A stretch of 5,009 bases of DNA from Nitrospinaceae bacterium. Its GTDB lineage: Bacteria > Nitrospinota > Nitrospinia > Nitrospinales > VA-1. Numbering within the stretch: the stretch's first letter is position 1; each line of letters opens with the position of its first letter. The notes under the pieces were generated by a model. It was not told the origin of the DNA and made no database searches. It saw only the letters and a list, made by a program, of their open reading frames with translations. Location of the stretch: contig JAJDBA010000204.1 in assembly GCA_029261675.1 (NCBI GenBank), forward strand, positions 1 to 5,009, in the 5' to 3' direction. The position numbers were made by a program, and so were the translations under genes. Below, piece after piece: positions 1 through 5,009 of the stretch.

Positions 1-888
1 TACGCCTTAATCAATCTAGGGTTAAATTTCATTAATGGCGAATCAAAATCAAACCTTGCATTCATTGAGGACATCTTAACTCGCCGACTAAATGCAGTAC
101 CTGATTTCCCTGTTAAATCTTTAGAAGAATTGATAGGCGAAAATAAAATTCTTGATGGGAATAAAGCAGCAAACCTAATTAGAACCGGGAAAAAGTTAGA
201 ATATTGGGGGAAAACCACTCTAAGTAAAATTTGCAGCGGCGATATATTTTATGTGATTAAATTGGTTGGTTTAATGGTTTCTTTCGCTGGAGACAAGAAA
301 GGTCTCTCTGAGAATAGCTCAACGCCTAAAATAAAACCAAAACATCAGAACGCCGCAATAAGACAAGAAGCCGGAGGGTTTTTGAAGAACTTGCGTGAAC
401 TTCCTAATGGAGAACATTTAATTGAGATAATCACCGCTTTTTGCGCTGTCGCAAAGTCCTATATAAAGTTCAAGGATTCTAAAAATGTTGACGGAACACC
501 TCCACATCAAGCCTCACGAATCGAGTTGCTTGAGGACCCCAAGCTTTCTCCTGATGCCAGCAAATACTATGATGAACTACTCAGATATTCTGTCTTTTTT
601 GAAGATGTGCGAGGGAAGAGTCGACGAGGAAAAATTGTCCCAAGACTTCTACTTAGAAGGTTTCTTATCCCTCATTTTCGCTTAACTTTCAGCAAAAGGG
701 ATAATATTGGAATGGAACCTTCTGAGCTTGAAACTTTAATGTTAAATCCTAATCAATTTGAAAAGGACAGAGCATTTACAAAGTTTCAAGACGATGATTC
801 TAAAGAGGAGAAAAGGGGAAAACAGGACAATGGCCCTACAACCCTACAAGGCGATTTATTTATCGACTCTGACCCAACAAAACAATGA
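1..888 (+). CDS. ORC/CDC6-like AAA+ ATPase, C-terminal part (5' end outside window)
   Basis: The frame is open from base 1 to the TGA at 886-888 (295 visible residues), so the true start and the Walker A/B region lie left of the window. A TTG at 130 could be read as a start, but the coding-like sequence before it argues for a truncated gene. Around visible residues 74-96 a stretch with SGDIFYVIKLVG resembles the helical lid of AAA+ proteins. The following part (about 117-235) carries NAAIRQEAGGFL, PPHQASRIE, RGKSRRGKIVPRLLLRR and LTFSKRD; its basic, ordered pattern resembles the winged-helix C-terminal region of bacterial proteins annotated as ORC-CDC6 family AAA ATPases. The last 40 residues are charged and probably disordered. 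The stop overlaps the next start (ATGA), so the two products are probably made together and may form a complex. The family call is from memory of the pattern and the ATPase motifs are not visible. A STAND-type or other AAA+ ATPase is the main alternative. Confidence 0.5.
   Translation, partial: YALINLGLNFINGESKSNLAFIEDILTRRLNAVPDFPVKSLEELIGENKILDGNKAANLIRTGKKLEYWGKTTLSKICSGDIFYVIKLVGLMVSFAGDKKGLSENSSTPKIKPKHQNAAIRQEAGGFLKNLRELPNGEHLIEIITAFCAVAKSYIKFKDSKNVDGTPPHQASRIELLEDPKLSPDASKYYDELLRYSVFFEDVRGKSRRGKIVPRLLLRRFLIPHFRLTFSKRDNIGMEPSELETLMLNPNQFEKDRAFTKFQDDDSKEEKRGKQDNGPTTLQGDLFIDSDPTKQ
855..869 (+). repeat. 15-base direct repeat, left copy
   Basis: TTTATTTATCGACTC occurs here, near the 3' end of the ATPase gene, and again without mismatch at 4766-4780. 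The two copies bracket the replication operon and the Rossmann-like gene. Confidence 0.5.
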
Positions 889-1916
889 ATATATTTCTGA
901 GACGAGATCAGGAACTAGCCAGGAAAACAAAACCCGATATCGTTCAAATTGAGAACATCTCCTTTGAAAAAAACGATTGTTTTGTTCTTTGTGCGGGCTT
1001 TGAAGACCGAGTGTTGGGTGGGTTGGAAATGATGGAACTTAAAAATGGTGGAGGGAAGGTAGTAACTATTGAATACCTTCCTGAAATTAAAGAAAATAAA
1101 CTTGAGGAGATAAATCAATTCTGCGATAGCTCCAATCTTGCAAAAATTCCGCTCGAGTATGACAGACGAGCCCCAGAAAGCTTTGGAAATTTACTTTTAG
1201 AAAAGCTGAAGAACTTTAGCGGGCGCATCTTTATTGATATTTCTGGAATGTCTCGATTACTTATCGTTCAAATTCTAGACGCAATTGGTCGAAGGGGAAA
1301 TGGCTTTGAGAACATAACTGTGATCTACACTGAAGCCGAAATTTATCCCCCAACAAAAAGTGAGGTTGAGGAGCTAATCAAACAGAAAATAGCAGATGTT
1401 TGGTTCCCTATTACGTTTATATCATCAGGGGTGTTTGATTTAGAAATACTACCCGAATTAACGTCAATCTCAATGAATAGTCAACCCTACAGACTAATCG
1501 CTTTCCCTTCTTTCAATTCATATCAATTAACTACTCTAAGAAGCGAATTACAAATTTCAAAATTCACGTTTATTCATGGAAAGCCACCAAATACTGAACT
1601 TGACTGGAGAACTAAATCGATAAGAAATATAAACAACATTGACGAAATTCCAGATAAAGAAGAAAAAATTGTTAGCACACTTGACTATAGAGAAACATTA
1701 GATTTGCTTTTGGGAATATATGATGAGGTAAATATTTTTGAAAAAATTTTCATCGCCCCCACTGGCAGCAAAATGCAGGCAGTCGCAATTGGAATTTTAA
1801 GAGCATATTTAAGCGATGTTCAAATCGTTTATCCAACCCCTAAATCTTTTCCGTCCACCGACAAATACACAGAAGGGATTAATAAAATATTTAGGTTAGA
1901 CCTGGGTTCCTTATAA
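885..1916 (+). CDS. Tandem Rossmann-like (CARF-like) protein of unknown function
   Basis: This 343-residue protein starts at the ATG overlapping the upstream TGA. No Shine-Dalgarno sequence precedes it, which fits translational coupling. No signal peptide or membrane segment is apparent. Two alpha/beta halves can be read. Half 1 (about 31-165) has a beta-strand plus loop at CFVLCAGFEDR, a strand-helix unit FIDISGMSRLLIVQIL (116-131) and VIYTEAEIYPPTKSE (146-160). Half 2 (about 202-340) has LIAFPSFNSYQ, FIAPTGSKMQAVAIGIL (289-305) and IVYPTPKSFPSTDKYTEG (314-331). The PTGSKM loop followed by a small-residue helix resembles the ligand-binding loop of CARF and related nucleotide-sensing Rossmann folds (TGGTK-type). 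No nuclease, HEPN, protease or other effector motif is visible, so if it senses a nucleotide its output probably goes through a partner such as the upstream ATPase. The gene is certain; the CARF comparison is inference. Confidence 0.5.
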   Translation: MNIFLRRDQELARKTKPDIVQIENISFEKNDCFVLCAGFEDRVLGGLEMMELKNGGGKVVTIEYLPEIKENKLEEINQFCDSSNLAKIPLEYDRRAPESFGNLLLEKLKNFSGRIFIDISGMSRLLIVQILDAIGRRGNGFENITVIYTEAEIYPPTKSEVEELIKQKIADVWFPITFISSGVFDLEILPELTSISMNSQPYRLIAFPSFNSYQLTTLRSELQISKFTFIHGKPPNTELDWRTKSIRNINNIDEIPDKEEKIVSTLDYRETLDLLLGIYDEVNIFEKIFIAPTGSKMQAVAIGILRAYLSDVQIVYPTPKSFPSTDKYTEGINKIFRLDLGSL

Positions 1917-1942
1917 ACATCTAATTTAAAATTTTGAAAATA

Positions 1943-1969
1943 AGCACGGTGAAATTTTAGTGCTGTTTT
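1943..1969. terminator. Weak bidirectional hairpin between convergent genes
   Basis: The 56-base gap between the converging genes contains AGCAC (1943-1947) and its complement GTGCT (1960-1964) around a 12-base loop. The hairpin is followed by GTTTT on the plus strand and by TTATTTT on the minus strand, so it could end transcripts arriving from both sides. The stem is only five base pairs and no other stop signal is visible here. Confidence 0.4.
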
Positions 1970-1972
1970 GGA

Positions 1973-2389
1973 TCAACCTGTCCAAGATTCGGTTTTGAAA
2001 TCTAACATTTCCGATAAATCATAATTATTTTTGACCTTTTCTTGAAAAGTGATTGAGGGGCTTTCCTTTTCAAGTAGCTCAATATAGTGATCCAACATTT
2101 CAAACAACTTTAAGATCGTTATTTTATCCAGGGATCGATCAGTAATTTCTTTTTTGAGTCGATCAATATGTCCTCTATAAATTTCAAGTTTCATTTCTAC
2201 CGTCAAACAAAATTTCGTCCTCAAAATATCCATTTCGATAGCTTTAGCATTGTTAATTTCCAGTTCAAACTCTTTTGCCAACCCCATTAAGCTCTTTTTT
2301 GAAACCTTTAATTGCTTAGCAATTTTGTCGTAGCTATAATTTTTTGCCCTCAATTCAATAAACTGCTCTTTTATATCATTGGTAATCAT
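1973..2389 (-). CDS. Small HTH plus coiled-coil protein, last gene of the replication operon
   Basis: Counted from the ATG at 2389, the product has 138 residues. A GTG at 2413 in the same frame would add eight residues, but AAGGG sits seven bases before the ATG and lies inside that extension, so the ATG is preferred. Residues about 6-41 (IKEQFIELRAKNYSYDKIAK, then QLKVSKKSLMGLAKEF) form a typical tri-helical helix-turn-helix of the kind seen in Sigma-70 region 4, transposase and terminase-small-subunit-like proteins. Residues about 45-110 are a long charged helix with heptad-like hydrophobic spacing, probably a coiled coil used for dimerisation. The tail is short and acidic. It lies 63 bases downstream of the rep gene and is probably transcribed with it. 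A role as copy control, regulator or DNA-binding accessory factor is inference. I do not recognise a named family. Confidence 0.65.
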   Translation of the reverse strand: MITNDIKEQFIELRAKNYSYDKIAKQLKVSKKSLMGLAKEFELEINNAKAIEMDILRTKFCLTVEMKLEIYRGHIDRLKKEITDRSLDKITILKLFEMLDHYIELLEKESPSITFQEKVKNNYDLSEMLDFKTESWTG

Positions 2390-2396
2390 CAGACTG

Positions 2397-2401
2397 CCCT
2401 T
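2397..2401 (-). promoter_or_regulatory. Ribosome binding site deciding the start at 2389
   Basis: On the minus strand AAGGG lies seven bases before the ATG at 2389. It falls within the reading frame opened by the upstream GTG at 2413, which has no comparable site, so it supports the shorter protein. Confidence 0.55.
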
Positions 2402-2452
2402 CTTCCCCCACACCCGATTAATAAAACATTAATTCTTGCAACTATTTTCAAG

Positions 2453-3439
2453 CTAAGTACCAATAGTTTTCGATAAACAACCCTCACCAAGACCGATTTT
2501 ATTTATTTCCTCTGGGAATGACTCCCAAGCTTCTTCGGGCCTCCACCATAACGTCCCAGCTGTCTTTTCCAGCTTTTTTAAATATTCCGCTCTGGTCTTC
2601 TTTGGAATTAAATTCAAAGCTCCTCTAGGGCCTCTCATCCTCACAGAGTCCAAAAATTGAATCCACCTCCAGTTTTTCTTATTACCTTCTTGTAATTCCC
2701 TTGCGTCAAAAATCTTCATAGATAAGAAAGGATTTTTTAATTCTATTATTTTGTTGAAAGATTTACTCGGCTTTAATCTGCATTCGATTCGTGTTCTTTC
2801 GTGGCTAAGATGAACTTTTTTGTTCTTACGTAATTCTTCTTTTTTGTTATAAACACAGAACCTTTTTAAACCTTTTATCCCTCCCAAATACTGTGTTTCT
2901 ATATAAGTTTTTCCTTCCAGTTTCTCTGTGAAATATATCTCCCATTTTTGAGACCTCGCATTAAAAAAAACTAAATCCTCAATGCTGACGTAATCCACGT
3001 CTATAGCTATATCAATTCGGGTAACTGTGAAACGTTCCCAAAAATCAGGGAGTTCACCGTGAACGTTTAAAAAGTAATATAACTCTTCAAAAAGGTTACT
3101 AATTTTTTGCACTCCATCCGGCCCAATAGCATTTGGGTTATATTCACATCGAAAGGAGTAATCCTTCCATGATGCCACTGGCCCCACCTGGAAAAGGAGA
3201 TTTCCCGCATCACCATTTTTATTATGCTTTAGCGGGAGTCCTGAAACGTTGTAGTTAACAGCAAACTTATAACCAAATTTTCCTTTGCCAGGATGTGAGG
3301 CCAATGGATTACCATTTTTTTCATGGTCACCTAAGAATGATTGGAAATAAGAGACTAACGCCTTATCCCAGCTAGATGGAAACTTTGCTATCAAACTAAT
3401 CTTGTCTATCACTATCGAAGACAATTCTGGTTTTTTCAT
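2453..3439 (-). CDS. Rolling-circle replication initiator, Rep_trans/RstA-like
   Basis: This 328-residue cytoplasmic protein has the ordered motifs of the Rep_trans (PF02486-like) initiators of rolling-circle plasmids and filamentous-phage RstA-type proteins. FRCEYNPN is at 96-103, TRIDIAIDVDY at 140-150 with acidic residues that would bind the metal, then YLGGIKGLKRFCVYNKKEEL at 184-203, and RTRIECRLK at 215-223. In this family the initiator nicks one strand at the double-strand origin through a tyrosine. Tyr197 in VYNKKEE is a plausible candidate, but this cannot be proved from sequence alone. The length is normal for the family and the gene looks intact. The ATG has no good Shine-Dalgarno site, an in-frame TAG sits 15 bases upstream, and the preceding gene ends 38 bases before it, so translation may be weak. 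The two DNA-binding genes upstream fit a replication and control operon. Alternatives are a MobT-like relaxase of an integrative element or a phage replication protein. Confidence 0.8.
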   Translation of the reverse strand: MKKPELSSIVIDKISLIAKFPSSWDKALVSYFQSFLGDHEKNGNPLASHPGKGKFGYKFAVNYNVSGLPLKHNKNGDAGNLLFQVGPVASWKDYSFRCEYNPNAIGPDGVQKISNLFEELYYFLNVHGELPDFWERFTVTRIDIAIDVDYVSIEDLVFFNARSQKWEIYFTEKLEGKTYIETQYLGGIKGLKRFCVYNKKEELRKNKKVHLSHERTRIECRLKPSKSFNKIIELKNPFLSMKIFDARELQEGNKKNWRWIQFLDSVRMRGPRGALNLIPKKTRAEYLKKLEKTAGTLWWRPEEAWESFPEEINKIGLGEGCLSKTIGT

Positions 3440-3477
3440 GGAGTTATATTTCTAATTTATTCCATCAATATCCTTTC

Positions 3478-3864
3478 TCAATAGTCGGGAATTACCCCTT
3501 GTTTTAGCTTATTAGAATAGTTACTTTTTTCCAATTCTCGTGCTTCTTCAAGAAACTCCTCAGGAATGGAATACTCTGCCACTCGAGAGCGTCTTCCAAA
3601 AGCGTCTTCTACCTCAACCAAAATCGTATTTATAAAGAAACCGTCTTGCCTCAATTCACAAATGCGTGAGGATAATGACATTAGTCCAAAATTTTCGAGT
3701 GCAAATTTAGGGGTGATAGAATCGCCATCTAAAAGGTGCTCCAATACCAATAATCTTTTTGATGGTTGCCCAAAAATAATTTTGCTAGAATGTTCCTTAG
3801 AATTTATGCAGTTCTCGGCCTCAACTCCATTCCCGTGGTGTGGGGCCTTTTTATTTTGAAGCAT
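3478..3864 (-). CDS. Winged helix-turn-helix protein, HTH_39-like
   Basis: The product has 128 residues. The first 34 are polar and rich in His, Asn and Lys and look disordered. Residues about 36-100 read SKRLLVLEHLLDGDSITPKF, then ALENFGLMSLSSRICELRQDG, and close with RRSRVAEYSI. This is the helix-helix-recognition helix-wing pattern of the HTH_39 (PF14090-like) proteins common in phages and mobile elements, with the characteristic SSRICELRQDGF recognition region. The C-terminus is a charged helix. AAGGAGG lies seven bases before the ATG, and the gene overlaps the end of the upstream excisionase-like gene by 14 bases, so the two are co-translated. It probably binds DNA to regulate the operon or assist replication or excision; the exact role is unknown. 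Confidence 0.7.
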   Translation of the reverse strand: MLQNKKAPHHGNGVEAENCINSKEHSSKIIFGQPSKRLLVLEHLLDGDSITPKFALENFGLMSLSSRICELRQDGFFINTILVEVEDAFGRRSRVAEYSIPEEFLEEARELEKSNYSNKLKQGVIPDY

Positions 3865-4126
3865 GACTTCCCTCCTTTCCCTTATTATTCTTAGGAAGGA
3901 ATTCGCTGGTTGTTCTAAATTTTGGCAACGATTCTAAGTGAGAACGAAGGTCTTCTTCCAAATAAAACACACGGCTGCCGTGTTTTAAAAATGGAATCAA
4001 ACCATTTCCACACCTATCCGCCTGTAACCAGGCAATGCTTTTTTGGATAATTTTTGATGCTTCTTTGGGGGTAAAACGTTTGGCGAAATTAAATTCCGCT
4101 ATTTTTGAGGTAGGATCACTCGTCAT
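3851..4126 (-). CDS. Excisionase/MerR-like small DNA-binding protein
   Basis: This is a 91-residue protein and the first gene of the minus-strand operon. Residues about 17-66 read RFTPKEASKIIQKSIAWLQA followed by DRCGNGLIPFLKHGSRVFYL and EEDLRSHLE. This is the winged helix-turn-helix of HTH_17/excisionase proteins: a helix that starts with a tolerant T-P-x-E-A turn, a recognition helix around W33, a G-x-x-x-F wing (G50 to Y55) and a closing helix beginning with E57-D59. The tail is basic and disordered. GGAG lies seven bases before the ATG, which supports the chosen start. Proteins of this size and fold act as excisionases (directionality factors) or as plasmid and phage regulators. No integrase is in the window, so a regulatory role in the replication module is equally likely. 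Confidence 0.7.
   Translation of the reverse strand: MTSDPTSKIAEFNFAKRFTPKEASKIIQKSIAWLQADRCGNGLIPFLKHGSRVFYLEEDLRSHLESLPKFRTTSEFLPKNNKGKEGSHASK
3871..3877 (-). promoter_or_regulatory. Strong Shine-Dalgarno for the HTH_39-like gene
   Basis: AAGGAGG on the minus strand, seven bases before the ATG at 3864, is the best ribosome binding site in the window. It lies inside the coding sequence of the upstream overlapping gene. Confidence 0.8.
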
Positions 4127-4133
4127 TTTAAAA

Positions 4134-4137
4134 CTCC
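4134..4137 (-). promoter_or_regulatory. Ribosome binding site of the first operon gene
   Basis: GGAG on the minus strand, seven bases before the ATG at 4126, fixes the start of the excisionase-like gene. Confidence 0.6.
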
Positions 4138-4185
4138 GAAATCAAAAAGGTTAACTTAAACAGCAAAAAATAACTGCCGACCAAT

Positions 4186-4228
4186 GGCAAAAATTATTTT
4201 CTAACTTCTGGAAAAAAATAATTTCGCC
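4186..4228. repeat. Inverted repeat upstream of the replication operon
   Basis: GGCAAAAATTATTTT (4186-4200) is matched by AAAATAATTTCGCC (4215-4228) read on the other strand, with one small bulge and a 14-base loop. It sits 60-100 bases upstream of the first operon ATG, a position suited to an operator or an origin hairpin. A third copy of its A+T-rich core lies in direct orientation at 4317-4328. Confidence 0.6.
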
Positions 4229-4230
4229 AG

Positions 4231-4244
4231 CCCAACTATTTGGG
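4231..4244. repeat. Short perfect hairpin CCCAA-CTAT-TTGGG
   Basis: This is a five-base-pair perfect stem with a four-base loop, immediately next to the larger inverted repeat. Small stems of this kind occur at rolling-circle nick sites, but no family-specific nick sequence is recognised. Confidence 0.5.
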
Positions 4245-4246
4245 TA

Positions 4247-4269
4247 AACAGGATTTATCTGACCCTGTT
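4247..4269. repeat. Hairpin AACAGG / CCTGTT
   Basis: AACAGG (4247-4252) and CCTGTT (4264-4269) form a six-base-pair stem around an 11-base loop. It is the third stem in a row within about 85 bases, and this clustering is the main reason to suspect an origin. Confidence 0.5.
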
Positions 4270-4349
4270 CGCCCCTCCTCCATGATTTCCGAACTTTTAA
4301 TACGAATGGTAAAACTAAAAATTATTTTTTGACTTTGGTACCTCCAGCT

Positions 4350-4368
4350 AGTGGTAATAATTGCTACT
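4350..4368. repeat. Imperfect 19-base palindrome, operator-like
   Basis: AGTGGTAATAATTGCTACT is nearly self-complementary around its central A. The two mismatched positions would be G-U pairs in RNA. Its size and symmetry suit a dimeric HTH repressor site; which protein, if any, binds is unknown. Confidence 0.4.
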
Positions 4369-4425
4369 TATCGAAGTTTCTCACAATAAATAAAATTGTC
4401 AATAAATTTTTACGACAAATCAGGC

Positions 4426-4454
4426 TTGACATTTTTTAGGAAGTTTACTACAAA
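4426..4454 (+). promoter_or_regulatory. Predicted sigma-70-type promoter, plus strand
   Basis: A perfect -35 box TTGACA (4426-4431) is followed after 17 bases by TACAAA (4449-4454), a four-of-six match to the -10 consensus. Transcription would run rightwards, away from the replication operon and towards the antisense side of the pentapeptide-repeat gene. No convincing gene follows, so the product may be a non-coding or antisense RNA. Chance matches are possible in such A+T-rich DNA. Confidence 0.4.
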
Positions 4455-4478
4455 ATATCCAAGCCCTTAGATATCAAA

Positions 4479-4501
4479 ACTTACAATTAAAAAATATAAG
4501 T
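4479..4501. repeat. A+T-rich imperfect palindrome
   Basis: ACTTACAATT and AAATATAAGT pair around a three-base AAA loop with two mismatches. Its low melting stability could favour strand opening or protein binding. The A+T-rich composition makes chance symmetry fairly likely. Confidence 0.3.
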
Positions 4502-4505
4502 AAAT

Positions 4506-4523
4506 ATTATAAATTTCTATAAT
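4506..4523. repeat. ATTATA-N6-TATAAT inverted repeat
   Basis: Perfect six-base arms flank a six-base spacer (AATTTC). Read on either strand the right-hand arm is TATAAT, a perfect -10 box, but neither strand has a good -35 at the right distance. The six-base spacer resembles the layout of Xer recombination sites, but the outer arm sequences do not clearly match dif. Confidence 0.35.
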
Positions 4524-4741
4524 TTTATTTATGGGAACTGGATAACTTGTAAAAGCTAAGATTTAATCGCACAGACAGTCTCAGATCATGTTCAACCCGA
4601 AGCTCTTACGATTTCCGCTTTCGGACAATCGCCGAAATTGTATTTTGGTCAAAATAAATGGTGGATATTCACTTGGAGGGGAGTATTTTTTCGAAACACA
4701 CGACATAGATCAACATTCTGACGCGCCGGGGTTGAGTTTTT

Positions 4742-5009
4742 TTAATCTACAAAGGTCAGAAGATTTTTATTTATCGACTCAGGTAAAATCGTACTTCTGA
4801 ACACTTCATCAGCGGATTGAATTTGAGCTAATGTAATTGTTGACGCTTTAAGGTTTGTCCGTTTAAGGATCGCCCCTGTAAGGTTTGCCCCTTCAAGGTT
4901 TGTCCCTTCAAGATTTGCCCCTATAAACCTTGCTTCTTTAAAGTTTGCCTCTTTTAGGTTTGCCCCTTTTAGGATTGTCCCTCTAATGCTTGCCCCTGTA
5001 AAGTTTGTC
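4742..5009 (-). CDS. Pentapeptide-repeat protein, C-terminal part (5' end outside window)
   Basis: The minus-strand frame is open from the right edge to the TAA at 4742-4744, giving 88 visible residues. The first 55 or so are consecutive pentapeptide repeats of the A(N/D)LxX type, for example GANLKEANFKEARFIGANLE, with Leu or Phe at the central position. Such repeats fold into a right-handed quadrilateral beta-helix. The ending, LAQIQSADEVFRSTILPESI, resembles the C-terminal cap commonly seen in bacterial pentapeptide-repeat proteins. Family members range from gyrase-protecting DNA mimics to proteins of unknown function, and nothing visible decides between these. The N-terminus, any signal peptide or fused domain, and the promoter lie beyond the right edge. 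No clear terminator follows the stop. The gene points the same way as the replication operon but is separated from it by about 615 bases. Confidence 0.88.
   Translation of the reverse strand, partial: TNFTGASIRGTILKGANLKEANFKEARFIGANLEGTNLEGANLTGAILKRTNLKASTITLAQIQSADEVFRSTILPESINKNLLTFVD
4766..4780 (+). repeat. 15-base direct repeat, right copy
   Basis: This is an exact second copy of TTTATTTATCGACTC, located inside the last codons of the minus-strand pentapeptide-repeat gene. A repeat at the 3' end of a gene is a common place for an attachment site, but function is unproven. Confidence 0.5.
4850..5009. repeat. 15-base imperfect tandem repeats encoding the pentapeptides
   Basis: About eleven units related to AAGGTTTGCCCCTTC follow each other in 15-base register from 4850 to the window edge. 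They are the DNA image of the pentapeptide repeats on the minus strand, not a separate element. The high similarity of neighbouring units (for example 4880-4894 and 4895-4909) suggests recent unit duplication. Confidence 0.85.

Larger units (their letters stand above)
4127..4741. other. Gene-poor intergenic region, candidate replication origin and control region
   Basis: These 615 bases separate the start of the replication operon from the end of the pentapeptide-repeat gene. Very A+T-rich tracts dominate from about 4370 to 4530. Several inverted repeats are listed separately (4186-4228, 4231-4244, 4247-4269, 4350-4368, 4479-4501, 4506-4523), along with a plus-strand promoter. The motif AAAAATTATTTT recurs directly at 4189 and 4317. 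Closely spaced hairpins upstream of a rolling-circle rep operon are where a double- or single-strand origin and operators would be expected. I could not identify a nick site or a convincing minus-strand promoter. Confidence 0.4.

Noticed and set aside
737..748. TTAATGTTAAAT similar to one half of a dif/XerD arm
   Set aside because: It lies inside coding sequence and has no matching second arm at the required spacing.
130..888. TTG at 130 as the start of the ATPase-like gene
   Set aside because: The frame is open and coding-like back to base 1 and no ribosome binding site precedes the TTG, so the gene is better read as truncated by the window edge.
3566..3859. 97-codon plus-strand frame opposite the HTH_39-like gene
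   Set aside because: It is the antisense shadow of a gene with a strong ribosome binding site and a recognisable DNA-binding domain.
4236..4283. 15-codon minus-strand leader-like frame (MEEGRTGSDKSCLPK) ending inside the CCCAA/TTGGG hairpin
   Set aside because: The ribosome binding site is weak, there is no codon bias typical of attenuation and no terminator structure follows; the length is easily random.
4588..4800. Plus-strand open frame of 70 codons downstream of the 4426 promoter
   Set aside because: It has no Shine-Dalgarno site, no recognisable domain, and its last third lies antisense to the confidently called pentapeptide-repeat gene.
4850..5009. Regular 15-base repeats as a possible CRISPR array or iterons
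   Set aside because: There are no spacers, and the units translate in one minus-strand frame into canonical pentapeptide repeats.

Overview
The window is A+T-rich bacterial DNA with an accessory or mobile-element character. No rRNA, tRNA or conserved housekeeping gene fixes the host. The short overlapping genes, Shine-Dalgarno sites and low G+C would suit a Leptospira-like or other low-G+C bacterium, but that is only a guess.

Left block (1-1916, + strand): two translationally coupled genes. The first is cut by the left edge and looks like the C-terminal half of an ORC/CDC6-like AAA+ ATPase. The second starts inside its stop codon (ATGA overlap) and encodes a 343-residue protein that reads as two successive Rossmann-like halves with CARF-like ligand-loop motifs. 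No nuclease or other effector domain is visible. This pair is the most promising candidate for a poorly described system, possibly nucleotide sensing linked to an ATPase, as in antiphage systems.

Middle block (1973-4126, - strand): a compact four-gene operon that converges on the left block across a 56-base gap containing a weak hairpin. In transcription order it encodes an excisionase/MerR-like small DNA-binding protein, an HTH_39-like winged-helix protein, a Rep_trans/RstA-type rolling-circle replication initiator, and a small HTH plus coiled-coil protein. Together they look like the replication and control module of a small rolling-circle plasmid, phage or integrated element. No integrase, relaxase or capsid gene is in view.

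Right block (4127-5009): about 615 bases without a convincing gene lie upstream of the replication operon. They are very A+T-rich and hold several inverted repeats and a good plus-strand promoter, so this is the most likely place for the origin and operators. The window ends in the C-terminal part of a minus-strand pentapeptide-repeat protein whose N-terminus lies beyond the right edge.

A 15-base exact direct repeat occurs at 855-869 and 4766-4780, each copy near the 3' end of a gene, and brackets the replication module. It could be an attachment-site-like pair or chance.
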